Assembly: GCF_029309835.1 (NCBI RefSeq)
Contig: NZ_JARJHL010000006.1
Coordinates: forward strand, 1-37,117
Source: Paracoccus sp. DMF-8
Lineage (GTDB): Bacteria > Pseudomonadota > Alphaproteobacteria > Rhodobacterales > Rhodobacteraceae
Length of the DNA stretch: 37,117 nucleotides
Direction of reading: 5' to 3'
Shown in pieces: positions 1-10,484 of this stretch; the stretch's first letter is position 1; every line of letters begins with the position of its first letter. The notes beneath the pieces were generated by a model that was given only the letters and a program-made list of their open reading frames with translations, did no database searches and had not been told where the DNA came from. A program made the position numbers and the translations under genes.

Positions 1-99
1 TTCAGTTACGTATTGCTAAGGTTAAAGAACGACTTCCATACTGCTGTGTGACAGCACCTGGCCTAAACCCACCGTCAGCCATACGACCGACCAGAACAG

Positions 100-513
100 C
101 GACCTTCGCCCAAACTCAGCAGCCGCCAGAGCGGCACCACCGGGGAAACCGCCGAGGTCCGGGCGCTTTCGCTGCCGGGTGTTCCCGGATATTGCTCGAC
201 CTGCTCTGCCGGCGCTGGTGACAGCTGGCAAAATCCGGATCCGGGCACAGCCGTTGCGAGTGGCCTCGTTGCCGCGGCATCCTCGCTGACCTTGCCGACC
301 TTCTCCGGCGCACTCCTTCATACCGGATTCCAGCGACCAGCGCGAAAGCCAGGTGGGCATCATCCGGCCCGGCCACATGCGCTGCCGACCGACCACGGCC
401 GCCTTTCCTGCGCAACCCGGCGTTCGACAACGAACGGCTCGATGCCAGACCGTCACGGCATTGACGTCGACCCGATCGGCCATTGCCGCCACCATTTCTC
501 CTGCCGTTGCCAT
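100..513 (-). CDS. small hypothetical protein, phage/plasmid type (frame broken)
   Basis: The reading starts at 513 with M-A-T-A-G-E-M-V-A-A-M-A-D-R-V and continues, after a frame change near 430, with a stretch reading LRRKGGRGRSAAHVAGPDDA. This start plus the GGRGRSA segment resembles a family of short alphaproteobacterial proteins of unknown function common in prophages and plasmids; the likeness is from memory. I infer at least one indel near 430 and probably more downstream, so the C-terminus is not defined. It lies 275 bp downstream of hsdR on the same strand and is not clearly part of that operon. No function can be assigned. Confidence 0.4.
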
Positions 514-788
514 GTCATCACCATTCAGAATTATTTCGCATGGGGTTATCGCAGGTGGAAAAGCCTGCGTCTAGCCACCAAACGGAGAAATTACGAAATG
601 GGGCGCCGTCAGTCCATGCCGTGACCATGACGGGCTGCGCAGGCACCTGCCGATTGCCGCGCCCTAGCGGTAACGTGGTTCAGCCTTCCAAACCCTGACT
701 TCTGGTAGAGCATGCCACGATGAGCCAGAAACCCTCCTTCCGGCAATATCGCTGAACTGCCCGGCATTCGGCGCTGACGTCAGACATT
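514..788. other. spacer between hsdR and the small hypothetical gene
   Basis: I see no gene with homology signs here. It holds the upstream region of the small minus-strand gene at 513 and the sequence after the inferred hsdR stop at 789. No clear terminator or repeat was recognised. Confidence 0.3.
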
Positions 789-3700
789 TTAAACTCGGAA
801 CTCGGCTTCCCGCGCCATCGCCTTCGGCCCGCTGCAATTTCCACATGTTTGATCGCTTCGGGTCCTGAAGATCCGGCGGGAAGCCATGCTTTTTCAGAAT
901 CCGGGTTTCACGGCCACCCGCATCTTGGTGCGTATTGGCATTCGTCCTTGCGCCACCAATCGACGGACGGCGCTGCCGCGCACCGCGTTTACCAGTTCTG
1001 CGGCAATGATCCGGTTGTACCCCGTTCCCCATTAGGGTCAAGGCGCTTCGCTGCGAGCCAAAGCATCATAAAAGGCGGCCTCCTCCTGAGACAAGCCGTC
1101 CGCCGGCTGATCCCGAAGATCCCTTGCCAGCTCAAGCAGTTCCCGGATCACCTGGAATGCATCGATGCTTCGGTTGTGATACCGGGAAATTGCGTCGGTC
1201 AGCTGTTCTCGAGAGCTGGCGTCCTTTTCGCCAGGTTCGTCCGCGGTGCGCAGGATCTCGCCGTTCAACAGCCGTCGCAACGCCTCTACCGCGAGATTCT
1301 TCTGTTCAACACCCTTGATGCTCAGCAGAAACCCCTCATCCAGGACGCTGATATCCGGCCTGTCGACCCCGCAGGCCTTCAGGATGTCGATCACCTCCGT
1401 CGAGCCGACGGCCCGATTGATCAGCTGCGAAATCGCGAACTCCGTATCCTCGACGGCCCGGCCCGCCGAGGTGGACGCGTCCATCTTTCCGATCGCGCTC
1501 TGGACCGCGGCGAAGAAGCTCACCTCCTCCTTCGCGGCTTCCGCGCTCCGGCGTGCCGGAGGCGATCCTGAAAGCGGTGATCAGCCGAGGCCGCATCCAT
1601 GAAGCGTTTCTTGCTCGAGTTTTCGGTCGCCGCTCTCGATTGGCTTGCCCTTCTTGTCAACCACCGGAAGGGTCAGCGCATGTTCTATCGCCGTCGGCAG
1701 GATGCGGATGCGATCGTCGGGCGTGCCGTTCAGCGCGGCCAGATAATCGACCCCGCTGAACATGCAATGCACCACGTCAAGCGCGGTCAGAAGCGCATCG
1801 ACCGCTTCGCGCTGATCCACCCCGGTGCGGCTCTGGTCCGATTCCGAATAGTGGGCCAGCGCGTTTTTCAGATCCGCCGCCGTGCCGATATAGTCGACGA
1901 CCAGGCCCGAGGGCTTGTCGCGGAACACCCGGTTGACCCGGGCAATGGCCTGCATCAGCCCATGCCCCTTCATGGGCTTGTCGACATAGAGCGTATGCAT
2001 GCAGGGGGCGTCGAAGCCGGTCAGCCACATATCCCGCACGATCACCAGCTTCAGCGGATCGGCCGGACTGCGGTAACGGTTGCGCAACGCCTCAAGCCGG
2101 GCTTTCGATCGGATATGGGGCTGAACCCGAGGGATCCTGCGCAGCGCCCGTCATCACAACCTTGACCTGGCCGTCCGCATCCTCTTCCGAATGCCAGTCC
2201 GGATGCGCGGCGACGATCCGGTTGTAGACCTCGACGCAGACATGGCGCGACATGCAGACGATCATGGCCTTGCCACCGCCCATCGCCTCAAGCCGCGCAT
2301 CGAAATGCTGCAGGATGTCCTCAACCACCTTGTCGAGCCGCTTTTCTGCGCCGACCAGCGCCTCAACCCGGCTCCAGCGGGATTTCAGCGCCGCGACGGA
2401 ACGCTCATCCATATCGGCCCCGGCATCTTCCGCGTCTTCAACGATATCGGCAAATTCTTCGTCAATCTCACTCATCGTCGAAGAGGAGGGCTCGATCCGG
2501 GCAACGCGACCTTCGTAATAGATCGGCACGGTAGCGCCGTCCTCAACGGCCCGGGTCACATCGTAAACGTCGATATAGTTCCCGAAGACCGCCTGGGTAT
2601 TAGCCCTGACCAACGATACCGGCGTGCCGGTGAATCCAACATGCACGGAATTCGGCAGCGCCTGGCGTAGGTAGTGGGCGAAACCATAGCGGGTTTCGCC
2701 GGTCTCCGTGTCCAGTTTCGCCTCGAAGCCATATTGGGATCGGTGCAGCCTCATCGGCGAAGACAATGACGTTGTCACGGTCGGTCAGCAGTCCGAAATC
2801 CGTCTCGCCCTTTTTCGGGCGGAACTTCTGGATCGTGGCAAAGATCACCCCGCCCACCTTGCGGTCGAGCAAGCGCTTCAGATCGTCTATATCCTCGGCC
2901 TGTTCCGGCTTTTCGCCAAACAGCGCAGCACAGCGCGAGAAGGTCGCGAACAGCTGGTTGTCCAGATCGTTGCGGTCGGTGATCACCACCAGCGTCGGGT
3001 TGGCCAGGCGCGGATCGCGCACCAGCCGCCCGCCGAGGAAGGCCATAAGCAACGACTTACCCGAACCTTGGGTATGCCACATTACCCCGCCGCGCCCATC
3101 GCGTCCCCGGGCGGCCAGCACCGCCGCCACCCCTTTGCGCACCGCATGGAACTGGTGATAGCCGGCGATCTTCTTGATCGGCCCCTTGCCCTCATCCTCG
3201 GTAGACGGTGAACCAGCGGAGCATTTCCAGGATGGTTTCCGGGGCCAGGAGCCCGCGGATCAGGGTTTGCAAGGCCAGCGCCGAGGTATCATCGATGATC
3301 GTCTCGCCATCCACGGTCCGCCAGCGCATAAACCGGTCGAAATCTGCCGAGATCGAACCGTAACGCGCGGTCACCCCCTCAGAGATCACCGAGAAGGCGT
3401 TGGTGCGGAACAGGTCCGGGATCTGCGCCTTGTAGGTGTCGATCTGGTTGCAGGCCCCCTTGAGGGTGCCGTTCTCGGTTCCCTTCAGTTCGACCACCAC
3501 GATGGGCAGCCCGTTGAGGAAGATCACGATGTCCGGGCGCCGAACCGATTTCCCGGCGATTTCGAACTGGCTGACCACCAGCCAGTCATTCTGGCCATTG
3601 TCCCAGTCGACCAGCCGGGCCAGATCGGTTCGCTCTTCACCGCCTTCGAACCACGAGACCTTCACACCGCCCACCAGCAGCTCGTGGATGCGGCGGTTTT

Positions 3701-3956
3701 CCTGGACAAGATCACCGGCAAAGACCGTATCGCGCAGCGCGTTGACGGCGTTGCGCACGGCCTCATCGGGAAGGTGCTGGTTCAGCCGACGGATTGCCGC
3801 TTCCAGACGCGGCAGCAGGATCGGATCGCGGAAGCTTTGGCGCAGCGCATGGGGCGCATCCGGCTCGGTTGCGGCCCCTGGCATGAACACATGGCCAAGG
3901 GCCTGCAATTCGCCAAGCGCCCAGTTTTCAAGGTCGGATTCCGATGCAAAGGCCAT
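789..3956 (-). CDS. hsdR: type I restriction enzyme, R subunit (HsdR), frameshifted as read
   Basis: HsdR is the motor and nuclease subunit of a type I restriction-modification complex. Seen from N- to C-terminus: a PD-(D/E)XK-type nuclease motif (RRPDIVIF then VVELKG) in 3192-3956; a Walker A motif WHTQGSGKS near 3050-3070; a DEAH box (VFADEA, then HRSQYGFE in the next frame) near 2750; GFTGTPV near 2620; then [15 protein letters not shown] and [10 protein letters not shown] (helicase motifs V/VI) near 1920-2010. The C-terminal helical part has [19 protein letters not shown] near 1150 and [12 protein letters not shown] near 880. The span of 3168 nt (about 1055 aa) is full length. Frame changes occur near 3170, 2750, 2090, 1550, 1040 and 830, mostly in short homopolymers. 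The start at 3956 overlaps the preceding gene's stop by one base. Confidence 0.9.
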
Positions 3957-5098
3957 CAGATACCCTCCTCGTCGTGGGTGCGGATCTGGCGGTTCAGGCG
4001 GGCCAGCGGCTCCTTGAACGCGGCCTCGAGCTTCCGAATATGTTCGGACATCCAGGCGATCATCTGCGGCCAGTTGGTTGGGTCAAAGCTGTCGAAGGGG
4101 CTCGCGAAAACAACCTGACACTTCTTCCTCTCATCCTTACGCTGCCATGTGAGCGGTTCGCCGAACACAGCCTCAATCGCGGCCTTTTCAGCGCAAAGAG
4201 TATCAAAAATCCTCTTGTTTTCAGAGGCATCAGACCGTTCGATCACCAACTCAACGCGGGCTTCGCTTTTGCCAAAGATCAGGCTGTAGCGGCAGGACGA
4301 GAAAGCCATGACCCAGCGCTGATCCAATAATCCTCGCTCGGGCTGATGTTTTGAAAAAGCGTCACGCCATCTGTGTGCAGTTGAGCCATGGCTTTCTGCC
4401 AGAACTCTAGACGTAGCTTATAGCGGTGCTTCTGCGTGTCCTGCGCGGCCTTCTCCTCGCCGTCCTTGTTCGACATCGAGATCATGAAATCCGCAGCTTC
4501 GGGCGTCGGGATGATCTGCTGGATGTCGATGATCAGTTCTTCCCCCAGCATGAAGGGGGTGACCCCTGAAGCATTTCGCCTCGATCCCCCGGCTCAGTAG
4601 CCACAGCACGGTCGCCGTCACCTCGCGCCGAAAGTTGGCAGCAATAAAGAACATGCGCTGGTCATTGTCGCGGTTCAGCGAGATTTCGGCCAGATCCTCG
4701 ACCTCGAGGAATTCGCACAGCCGCGCCACCGCATTGCCACCACCGCAGAACCGGTCGAGGTATTGCTGATAGATGTCGACGATCTGGGTCCTGTTCAGGC
4801 CGGACACATAGGCGGTGTATTTCAGCGCCTGCCAGGTCACATCGCGGCCCGAGTCGTCGAGCTTGTTCTCGATGACGACAAGGTTGCCTTCCTTGTCGAG
4901 CGCCAAGAGGTCCAGCCGTTCGCGGGTTTCCTCGAACCCGTCGAATTCCTTCTGGATGATCAGCAGCTCCTCGCCCAAGGCATCGGGCTGGTTGGCCAGC
5001 CATTCCTGCAAATGCCCGCGCTCCCGCAGGTTCAGGTCGGAAAACCGCTTCTGGGTCAGGCGGGACAGGCGGTTTTGCGAGCGGTCAACGCGGAACAT
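3956..5098 (-). CDS. PD-(D/E)XK nuclease-like protein with DUF4268 C-terminus
   Basis: The protein of about 380 aa starts MFRVDRSQNRLSRLTQKRFS at 5098. Its N-terminal half has RLDLLALD followed by NLVVIENKLD, a D...ExK signature typical of PD-(D/E)XK nuclease folds of the NucS/DUF91 kind. The C-terminal half (VELVIERSDASENKRIFDTL, then FASPFDSFDPTNWPQMIAWM) resembles DUF4268. It is translationally coupled on both sides: it shares one base with the hsdS stop and its stop overlaps the hsdR start by one base. Frame changes near 4550 and 4325 break it as read. Position inside the hsd operon suggests an accessory restriction or DNA-processing role, which is inference. Confidence 0.75.
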
Positions 5099-6354
5099 CA
5101 GGCAACCTCCTCGACCAGTTCGCGGGCCTCGCCAACGCGGAGTTCGCCGGACATCAGGCGCGGCAGAAGGGTGTCGCGCAGGGTGGCGAGGGTGCGGGAC
5201 TCGTGAACGCTCGACACGATGCGCTCGCGCCAAGGGCGGGTGATCTGCTCGAAGGCTGCCGCGATTTTCGGCGACGGAAGGGTGACTTCGTAAGATCCCA
5301 TATCTGACCAGCTCGTTCGCGGCATCCTCGTGCCCGAGGAGCCGGCGTTGGTATGTTCTACGAACTCATCCGTCGAGATCATGGACAGGACAAATCCAGC
5401 CCATTCGGGTGCCTTTGGCCGGACTACGATGATGTCGGTTGAGCAAATGCCGTTGACCGGAGCGATGCCCACCTTGTGGAAATAGGGGCGCAGCTTGCCG
5501 AACAGGAAGTCACCGGCGGTCATTCCGGATTTCTGGCTGCCAACATCCGCGGCTGTGCCCCAATCGGGCAACGTGATCGAACGTCTCGGCATGTGCTCCA
5601 GGCCGATGTAGGGTGTGTCCGGGTGAATCTGCTCCGGCTTGACGCCGTTGCGCGGATTTACAGCAACGTCAGAGAGCTTTCCCGCGCACCACCCCACCGG
5701 CAGCCCATCATCACCGAAGCTGTCGGGGAATAGCGCAGCGGTGGCGGCGTCCATATGGGCGGGCTGGCGGCCTTCCAGCCTGGCCCAAACCGGGTCGAAA
5801 TCCACGAACCAGGAACGATAGAGCGCACGCGCCATCTCCTCCAGCGTGGCCGAGGCCTTGCGGTTCACCTCGATCTTGTCATCCAACGCCCCGAGGATCG
5901 CGGCGATCTCGCGCCGGTTTTCCGGCAGCAGGTCTGGAACCTCGATGGACGCGATCTGTTGCCAAGATACACGTTGACGGCCCGATGTGCCTTCCATCCG
6001 CTTGATAGCTTCCGCTCGAAAACCCTCATGCCGGCTGAGATAATAAATGAAGTCATCGTCCCGTTCGTCTTTGCCGCGGACGACGATAAACTCGGTAGAG
6101 CCGAACCCCGCAGATCCTTCAGGCAGGTCCTTGACTTGCGCTCCCTTGCCATTTTCCAGGCAAGGAGTAATCCGCGCTATGAGAGTGTCACCATTCTGAA
6201 AACGCGCGCCCGAGCCGGTAAAGGGTCTTTCGTTGACAATCCGAACGTCCCGGCCATGTGTCGGTAACGCCGCCATGTCGAGAAAGGCGTCGGCGCACCT
6301 TCTCTTGATCGGGATAGGTGGGTTTGAGAAGCGGCGATATCATCCAAAGCGCAT
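5098..6354 (-). CDS. hsdS: type I restriction-modification specificity subunit (HsdS)
   Basis: HsdS carries the two target recognition domains that select the DNA site for both methylation and cleavage. The body (5098-6276) is continuous: a first recognition domain containing DMAALPTHGRDVRIVNERPF, a central conserved helix region (ENRREIAAILGALDDKIEVN, RALYRSWFVDFDPVW), a second recognition domain (LGLEHMPRRSITLPDWG-type sequence), and a distal conserved helix (LATLRDTLLPRLMSGELRVG). The start at 6354 (ATG within TAATG, overlapping the hsdM stop) is chosen from coupling; the first 25-30 codons contain two frame changes, so the extreme N-terminus is uncertain. The protein is about 418 aa, normal for HsdS. 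Confidence 0.88.
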
Positions 6355-7898
6355 TATTCCAATACCTCCAACCGCTTTTCAATCAGTGCCTCCAGCCGCC
6401 GCCCTTCGACAAAATGTCCGCGCAATTCGCCCATCAGCCGGTCGAACTTCTCCTCGAAGGGTTCGCCGTCCTCCTCGGCAGCACCTGCGCCGACATAGCG
6501 GCCCGGGGTCAGGACGAAGCCGTGCTTCTCGATATCGGCCACCCCGACCGAGGCGCAGAACCCCGGCTCATCGGCATAGGGCAGATCAGTGGGCTCACCC
6601 GCCAGGCGTGGTAGGTATCGGCGATCTTGCCGATCTCGTCCGGTGACAGTTCCTCTTGCTTGCGACTGCTCGGCACCAGCGCGCCCATCTTGCGGGCGTC
6701 GATGAACAACACCTCGCCGCGCCGGTCGCGCAGCTTGTGACCCGCCGCATGGCCGTTCGATTTGTCGCGCGCCAGAATCCACAGGCAGGCCGGAATCTGG
6801 GTGCCAAAGAACAGCCGCGTCGGCAGCGCCACCATGGCATCCACCGCGCCCTGCTGAACCATCGCGCGGCGGATATCGCCCTCACCCGATTGCATCGAGG
6901 ACATGGAGCCATTGGCCAGCACCACGCCCGCGATGCCATTGGCGGAAAGGTGATGGTGGATAGGCGACAGCCGGAAGTTCGCGTTGCCGACTGGCGGCGT
7001 GCCGAATTTCCACCGGATATCCTCGCGCAGCCGCTCGCCCTCCCATTCCGAGACGTTGAAGGGCGGGTTGGCCAGGATGAATTCGAACCGTTCATCCGGG
7101 AAAGCATCGCGCACCAGCGTGCCTTCGTGGTTCCAGGCGATATTGCCGAAGATCCGGCGCATGGCGAGGTTGACGCGGGCGAGCTTTAGGTGCATCGCGG
7201 CTGCTTTCCTGACCATAGACCGCGATATCATCGACCCGGCCCTGATGGGCACGGATGAACTTTTCCGACTGCACGAAGAAGCCGCCGGTGCCGCAGCAAG
7301 GGTCATAGACCCGACCCGAGACCGGCTCCAGCATCTCGACCAGCACCGAGACGATGGATTTCGGCGTGTAGAACTCGCCGCCGCGCCGCGCCTCCGTTCG
7401 AGGCAAATTCGCCGATGAAGTGTTCGTAGACCCGGCCGATCAGGTCGAAATCATGGTTGCTGCCGTCGAGGTGTGCAGGTCGTTGGTGAACAGCTCGATC
7501 AGGCCCGAGACGATGTCGCGGCTGAGTTCGGCGCGACCGTAGACCTTGGGCAGCGCGTCCTTCAGCGTGTCATTCGTGCGTTCGATCTCGCGCATGGCAT
7601 TGTCGACCCGCACGCCGATATCAGCGGATTTGGCGCTTGCGGCAAGCTTGTCCCAACGGGCCGGTTCCGGCACCCAGAACACGTTTTCGGCCGCGTACTT
7701 CCCGGGGTCGTCGGGCATCGGCGAGATCATCGGCCAGTGAATTCCGCCCGCTTGGGCCTCGAACGCCGCCGAGACATAGCGCAGAAACAGCAGCAGCTTC
7801 GAGTGGGCGACGTATTTGTATTCGCCGGGATCCATCTTGCCGCGCATCTTGGTCGGCGGCACGCGAAAAAGGGTCCTCTCGATCTGTCTGGTCATCAT
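6354..7898 (-). CDS. hsdM: type I DNA adenine methyltransferase subunit (HsdM), frameshifted as read
   Basis: HsdM methylates adenine in the target sequence using S-adenosylmethionine and forms the core of the M2S complex. Seen: the N-terminal helical domain ([26 protein letters not shown]), the SAM-binding motif [16 protein letters not shown], the catalytic [14 protein letters not shown], and a C-terminal [11 protein letters not shown] segment followed by a helical tail. Frames change near 7443, 7395, 7190 and 6600; the 7395 break is one extra G before [10 protein letters not shown]. The start is uncertain: ATG at 7898 is used because it gives a normal length (about 514 aa), but the first 25 codons look disturbed. 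It is the first gene of the hsdM-hsdS-DUF4268-hsdR operon. Confidence 0.88.
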
Positions 7899-8128
7899 TT
7901 CTGCCCCACGGTAAATCTTTGATTGCGGGCAGAAATCACCAGCCTCGGCCTTCTTCCTCATATCTTAGGAACTGCAATGCTGCTGACAGCGCAACCATGA
8001 CGGATTTTTGTGGATTACCGGACAAGGGCCGGATGTTCCCGCAAATCCCGCAAGATGAGGAGGGTAGAGAATAGCGCCCTTTACTGCTGTCCACAAGAGT
8101 AATATCCAAACAGAAAATAAGGGGCACC
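7899..8128. promoter_or_regulatory. divergent intergenic region between hsdM and the Nudix regulator
   Basis: About 230 bp separates the divergent hsd operon and the ADP-ribose module. It is more AT-rich than its surroundings toward the right end and contains an inverted repeat, TTACT-N12-AGTAA, at 8081-8102, located 26 bp before the Nudix start. A purine-rich ribosome-binding site (AAGGGG) sits at 8119-8124. The repeat is a candidate operator for the adjacent NrtR-like regulator; this is inference. Confidence 0.4.
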
Positions 8129-8834
8129 ATGCAGCAACTCAGCGACTATTCACATCCCGCACTTGCGGTCGATATCATTGCCTTGTGCGTCCGGGATGCG
8201 GGGCTTTACTGCCTCGCTCATCCGTCGTGAGGACGGTGATGTGGTTGGCGGAGACTGGGCGCTTCCGGGGGCATTCGTGCATCAGGGCAAGCCCTTGAAG
8301 AGGCCGTCGGTCGCGCGGCGCAAACCAAGGCGGGGATAGGCGATCTTCATCTCGAACAATTGGCGGCTTATGGTGATCCGAGCCGGGACCTCGCGGTCAT
8401 GTCGTGTCGCTCGCCTGGCTGGCGGTGGCGCCGGAAGCTGCCTTTCGAAGCCGCATGGCAGGGCGCCAGGATCTGCAACTGGCCCGTGTCCATATACCGG
8501 GGGCCAGTTCTTCCGTTGCCATCGTGAAGGATACAACAGGTGTCCCTTTGCGGCTGGCATTTGACCATGAGGCCATTCTGACGGATGCGGTCCGCCGATT
8601 GCAGGAGAGGATAGAATCCGGGCCTGTCGGCTTTGCCTTCCTACCGAAGCGCTTCACCCTGCGAGATATGCAGCAGGTCCACGAGGTGATTCTCGGACGT
8701 TCGCTGGCCAAATCCTGGCGTCTCTGGCGCAAACTCCCGATCACCATCCTCTTCGCGCGACTGGGAATATGCAGACCGGAAACGCATTCCGGCCGGCAGA
8801 GCTCTATGAACTGGACGGGGGCAGCCGTTCATGA
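8129..8834 (+). CDS. NrtR-like regulator: degenerate Nudix domain plus winged helix
   Basis: The protein starts MQQLSDYSHPALAVDIIALC and after a frame break near 8208 continues LIRREDGDVVGGDWALPG. The Nudix box region reads GAFVHQGQALEEAVGRAA then QTKAGI, so the catalytic REUxEE acidic residues are missing. The C-terminal part, FTLRDMQQVHEVILGRSLAK and then NAFRPAELYELDGG, matches the winged-helix tail of NrtR-type regulators. In that family (known) the Nudix domain binds ADP-ribose or related nucleotides rather than hydrolysing them and controls NAD-related genes. At least three indels occur (near 8208, 8280-8400 and 8720). The stop overlaps the next start by 4 bases (ATGA), so it is co-expressed with an ADP-ribosylglycohydrolase, whose product is ADP-ribose. 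Start chosen for its AAGGGG ribosome-binding site. Confidence 0.72.
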
Positions 8835-9727
8835 CCACGGATTGCCGCCTCCACGATATCGCCGACAGGTGCAAAGGTGCCTTGATGGGGCCTTGCGCGT
8901 TGGTGATGCGCTTGGTGCGCCGGTTGAAACCCGGGCCGCAGGCACGTTTACGCCCGTGACCGGCTTCCGCGCGGGCGGTTATTTCCGCGCTGCCGGCCGG
9001 AGCCCGGACCGACGATACCGCGATGGCTCTGTGCCTTGCCGACAGTCTGGCAGAAACGGACGGGTTTGATGCCTCGGATCTGCTGCATCGCTTCTGTCGT
9101 TGGGCGGAATTCGCCGAGAACACCAGCACCGGAGTCTGTATCGGAGCGGGAAAGAACACCCTGCGGGCTTTGGGACATTTCCGTCGCACCGGAAGCATTA
9201 CTGCCCTGTATTTCGGCCGCCATGGAGACGGGAACGGCGCCTTGATGCGCCTCGCACCCGTTGTGATCCGATTCCGCGACGATCGTGACCTGGCCATTAC
9301 AGTGGCCGAACGTCAAAGCCGAACCACCCATGCCTCAGATATCTCGGCAGCCTGCTGTGTTTTCGCTGCCGACCTGATGCGGCGCCTGATTATTGGCGAG
9401 CCCTGGAACGATGCCCTGGATGCAGCGCGCGACTGCGGGAGTCCGGCTGTCAAAGAGCGCATTTCCACGGCGTTGCAAAATGAGGTTCCTCCCAATACCG
9501 GATATGTCCTCGATACGCTGCAGGCTGCGATATGGGCGGTCGCACACAGCGATACATTTGCAGAAGCGGTTCTGCTGGCGGTCAATCTGGGCGGGGATGC
9601 CGACACGATCGGCGCTGTCACAGGGCAAATCGCCGGTGCCCGATGGGGCTGTCTGGCGATTCAGCAGGAATGGAGATCCGGACTTGTCATGGCCGACAGG
9701 ATTCTGGCACGGCAAGCGAAAGGCTGA
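8831..9727 (+). CDS. ADP-ribosylglycohydrolase family protein (DraG type), first copy
   Basis: DraG-type hydrolases remove ADP-ribose from proteins or nucleic acids, or cleave related compounds, using two metal ions. Seen: GALMG near residue 15, VGDALGAPVETRAAG near residue 25 after a frame change, the metal-binding TDDTAMALCLADSL near residue 62, GNGALMRLAPV near residue 135, and the C-terminal metal-binding NLGGDADTIGAVTGQIAGA near residue 253. The total of about 298 aa is typical. Two compensating frame changes occur near 8890 and 9000; the rest (9023-9727) is open. It overlaps the Nudix regulator by 4 bases and is followed by the GDIGDYAKYS protein after 52 bp. Confidence 0.88.
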
Positions 9728-9779
9728 TCGCCCGAAGGCCAGATTGTAAACATGCCACCATTACACAAGGAAGCTGTCC

Positions 9780-10484
9780 ATGAGGGATCAATTCGTCGGA
9801 GACATCGGCGACTACGCGAAATACAGCCTTTTCAATGTTCTTGCGCGGGGTAGGAAGCCGTGGATCGCTTGGTATCGGACCCCGGATCAGCCGGTTACGC
9901 ATGGAAATCACGACAGCTATCTGACCGACCCGAACTGGGCTGAGCAGCGACGAGAAGATCTTTGAGTGCCTGATGGCGCTACGGATTCAGCGGCCGGCGT
10001 TCCATCGCAGCGCTCGAAGCAGGCAGGTATTCTGAACGCGCAGGCTTTTCAGGCCGGAAGCTGGAATTTGACGCAGGGCCTGTTGCTGGCCGCCCGGCTT
10101 GGCGCGAGGCGTGGTTTCGGGACACCCTGTCCGACCTTGCCGATTGCGATTTCGTGTTCGCAGATCCCGACAATGGCCTCTATCCTGACGAGCGATTTTC
10201 AGCCTCCCGCAAAGAGAATCTGCGTCATATTCCGCTTGCCGAAGCCAAACGCCTTGCGGCAGGACGGTCCGCGATGATCTACCACCATCACGGGCACGTA
10301 TCCAAAACCGCCGAGATCGAAAAATGGTGCGGCGCCCGCAGGGCCCGAAACGATTGCGGTTTACTTCGGCGCATGGGCTAGCCACAGTTTTTTCGTGGTG
10401 AACCCCGACCAGCAGATGCGAGACGCCGTCGCAGAATGGGCCGTCCGCTGGCCGAAGACAGAGGTTTTCGATGGCCGTTTCTGA
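9780..10484 (+). CDS. unrecognised protein with GDIGDYAKYS motif (frame broken)
   Basis: The start at 9780 has a good ribosome-binding site (AAGGAAG). It reads MRDQFVGDIGDYAKYSLFNV, then WYRTPDQPVTHGNHDSYLTDP. After indels near 9955-10070 it continues LADCDFVFADPDNGL, RFSASRKENLRHIPLAEAKR, then GRSAMIYHHHGHVSK and, after a break near 10340, VYFGAWASHSFFVVNP. The length is about 234 aa. I recall similar proteins of unknown function in many bacteria, sharing the N-terminal GD-x2-DY-x-KY, a central DPDNGL and a C-terminal YHH, but no known role. The conserved acidic, lysine and histidine residues suggest a nucleotide- or nucleic-acid-acting enzyme; this is inference. It lies between two ADP-ribosylglycohydrolase genes and overlaps the second by 14 bases. 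Confidence 0.68.

Noticed and set aside
7440..7961. Separate small genes within hsdM, hsdS and hsdR
   Set aside because: Each short frame continues the next in family order, so they are pieces of single genes split by indels, not separate proteins.
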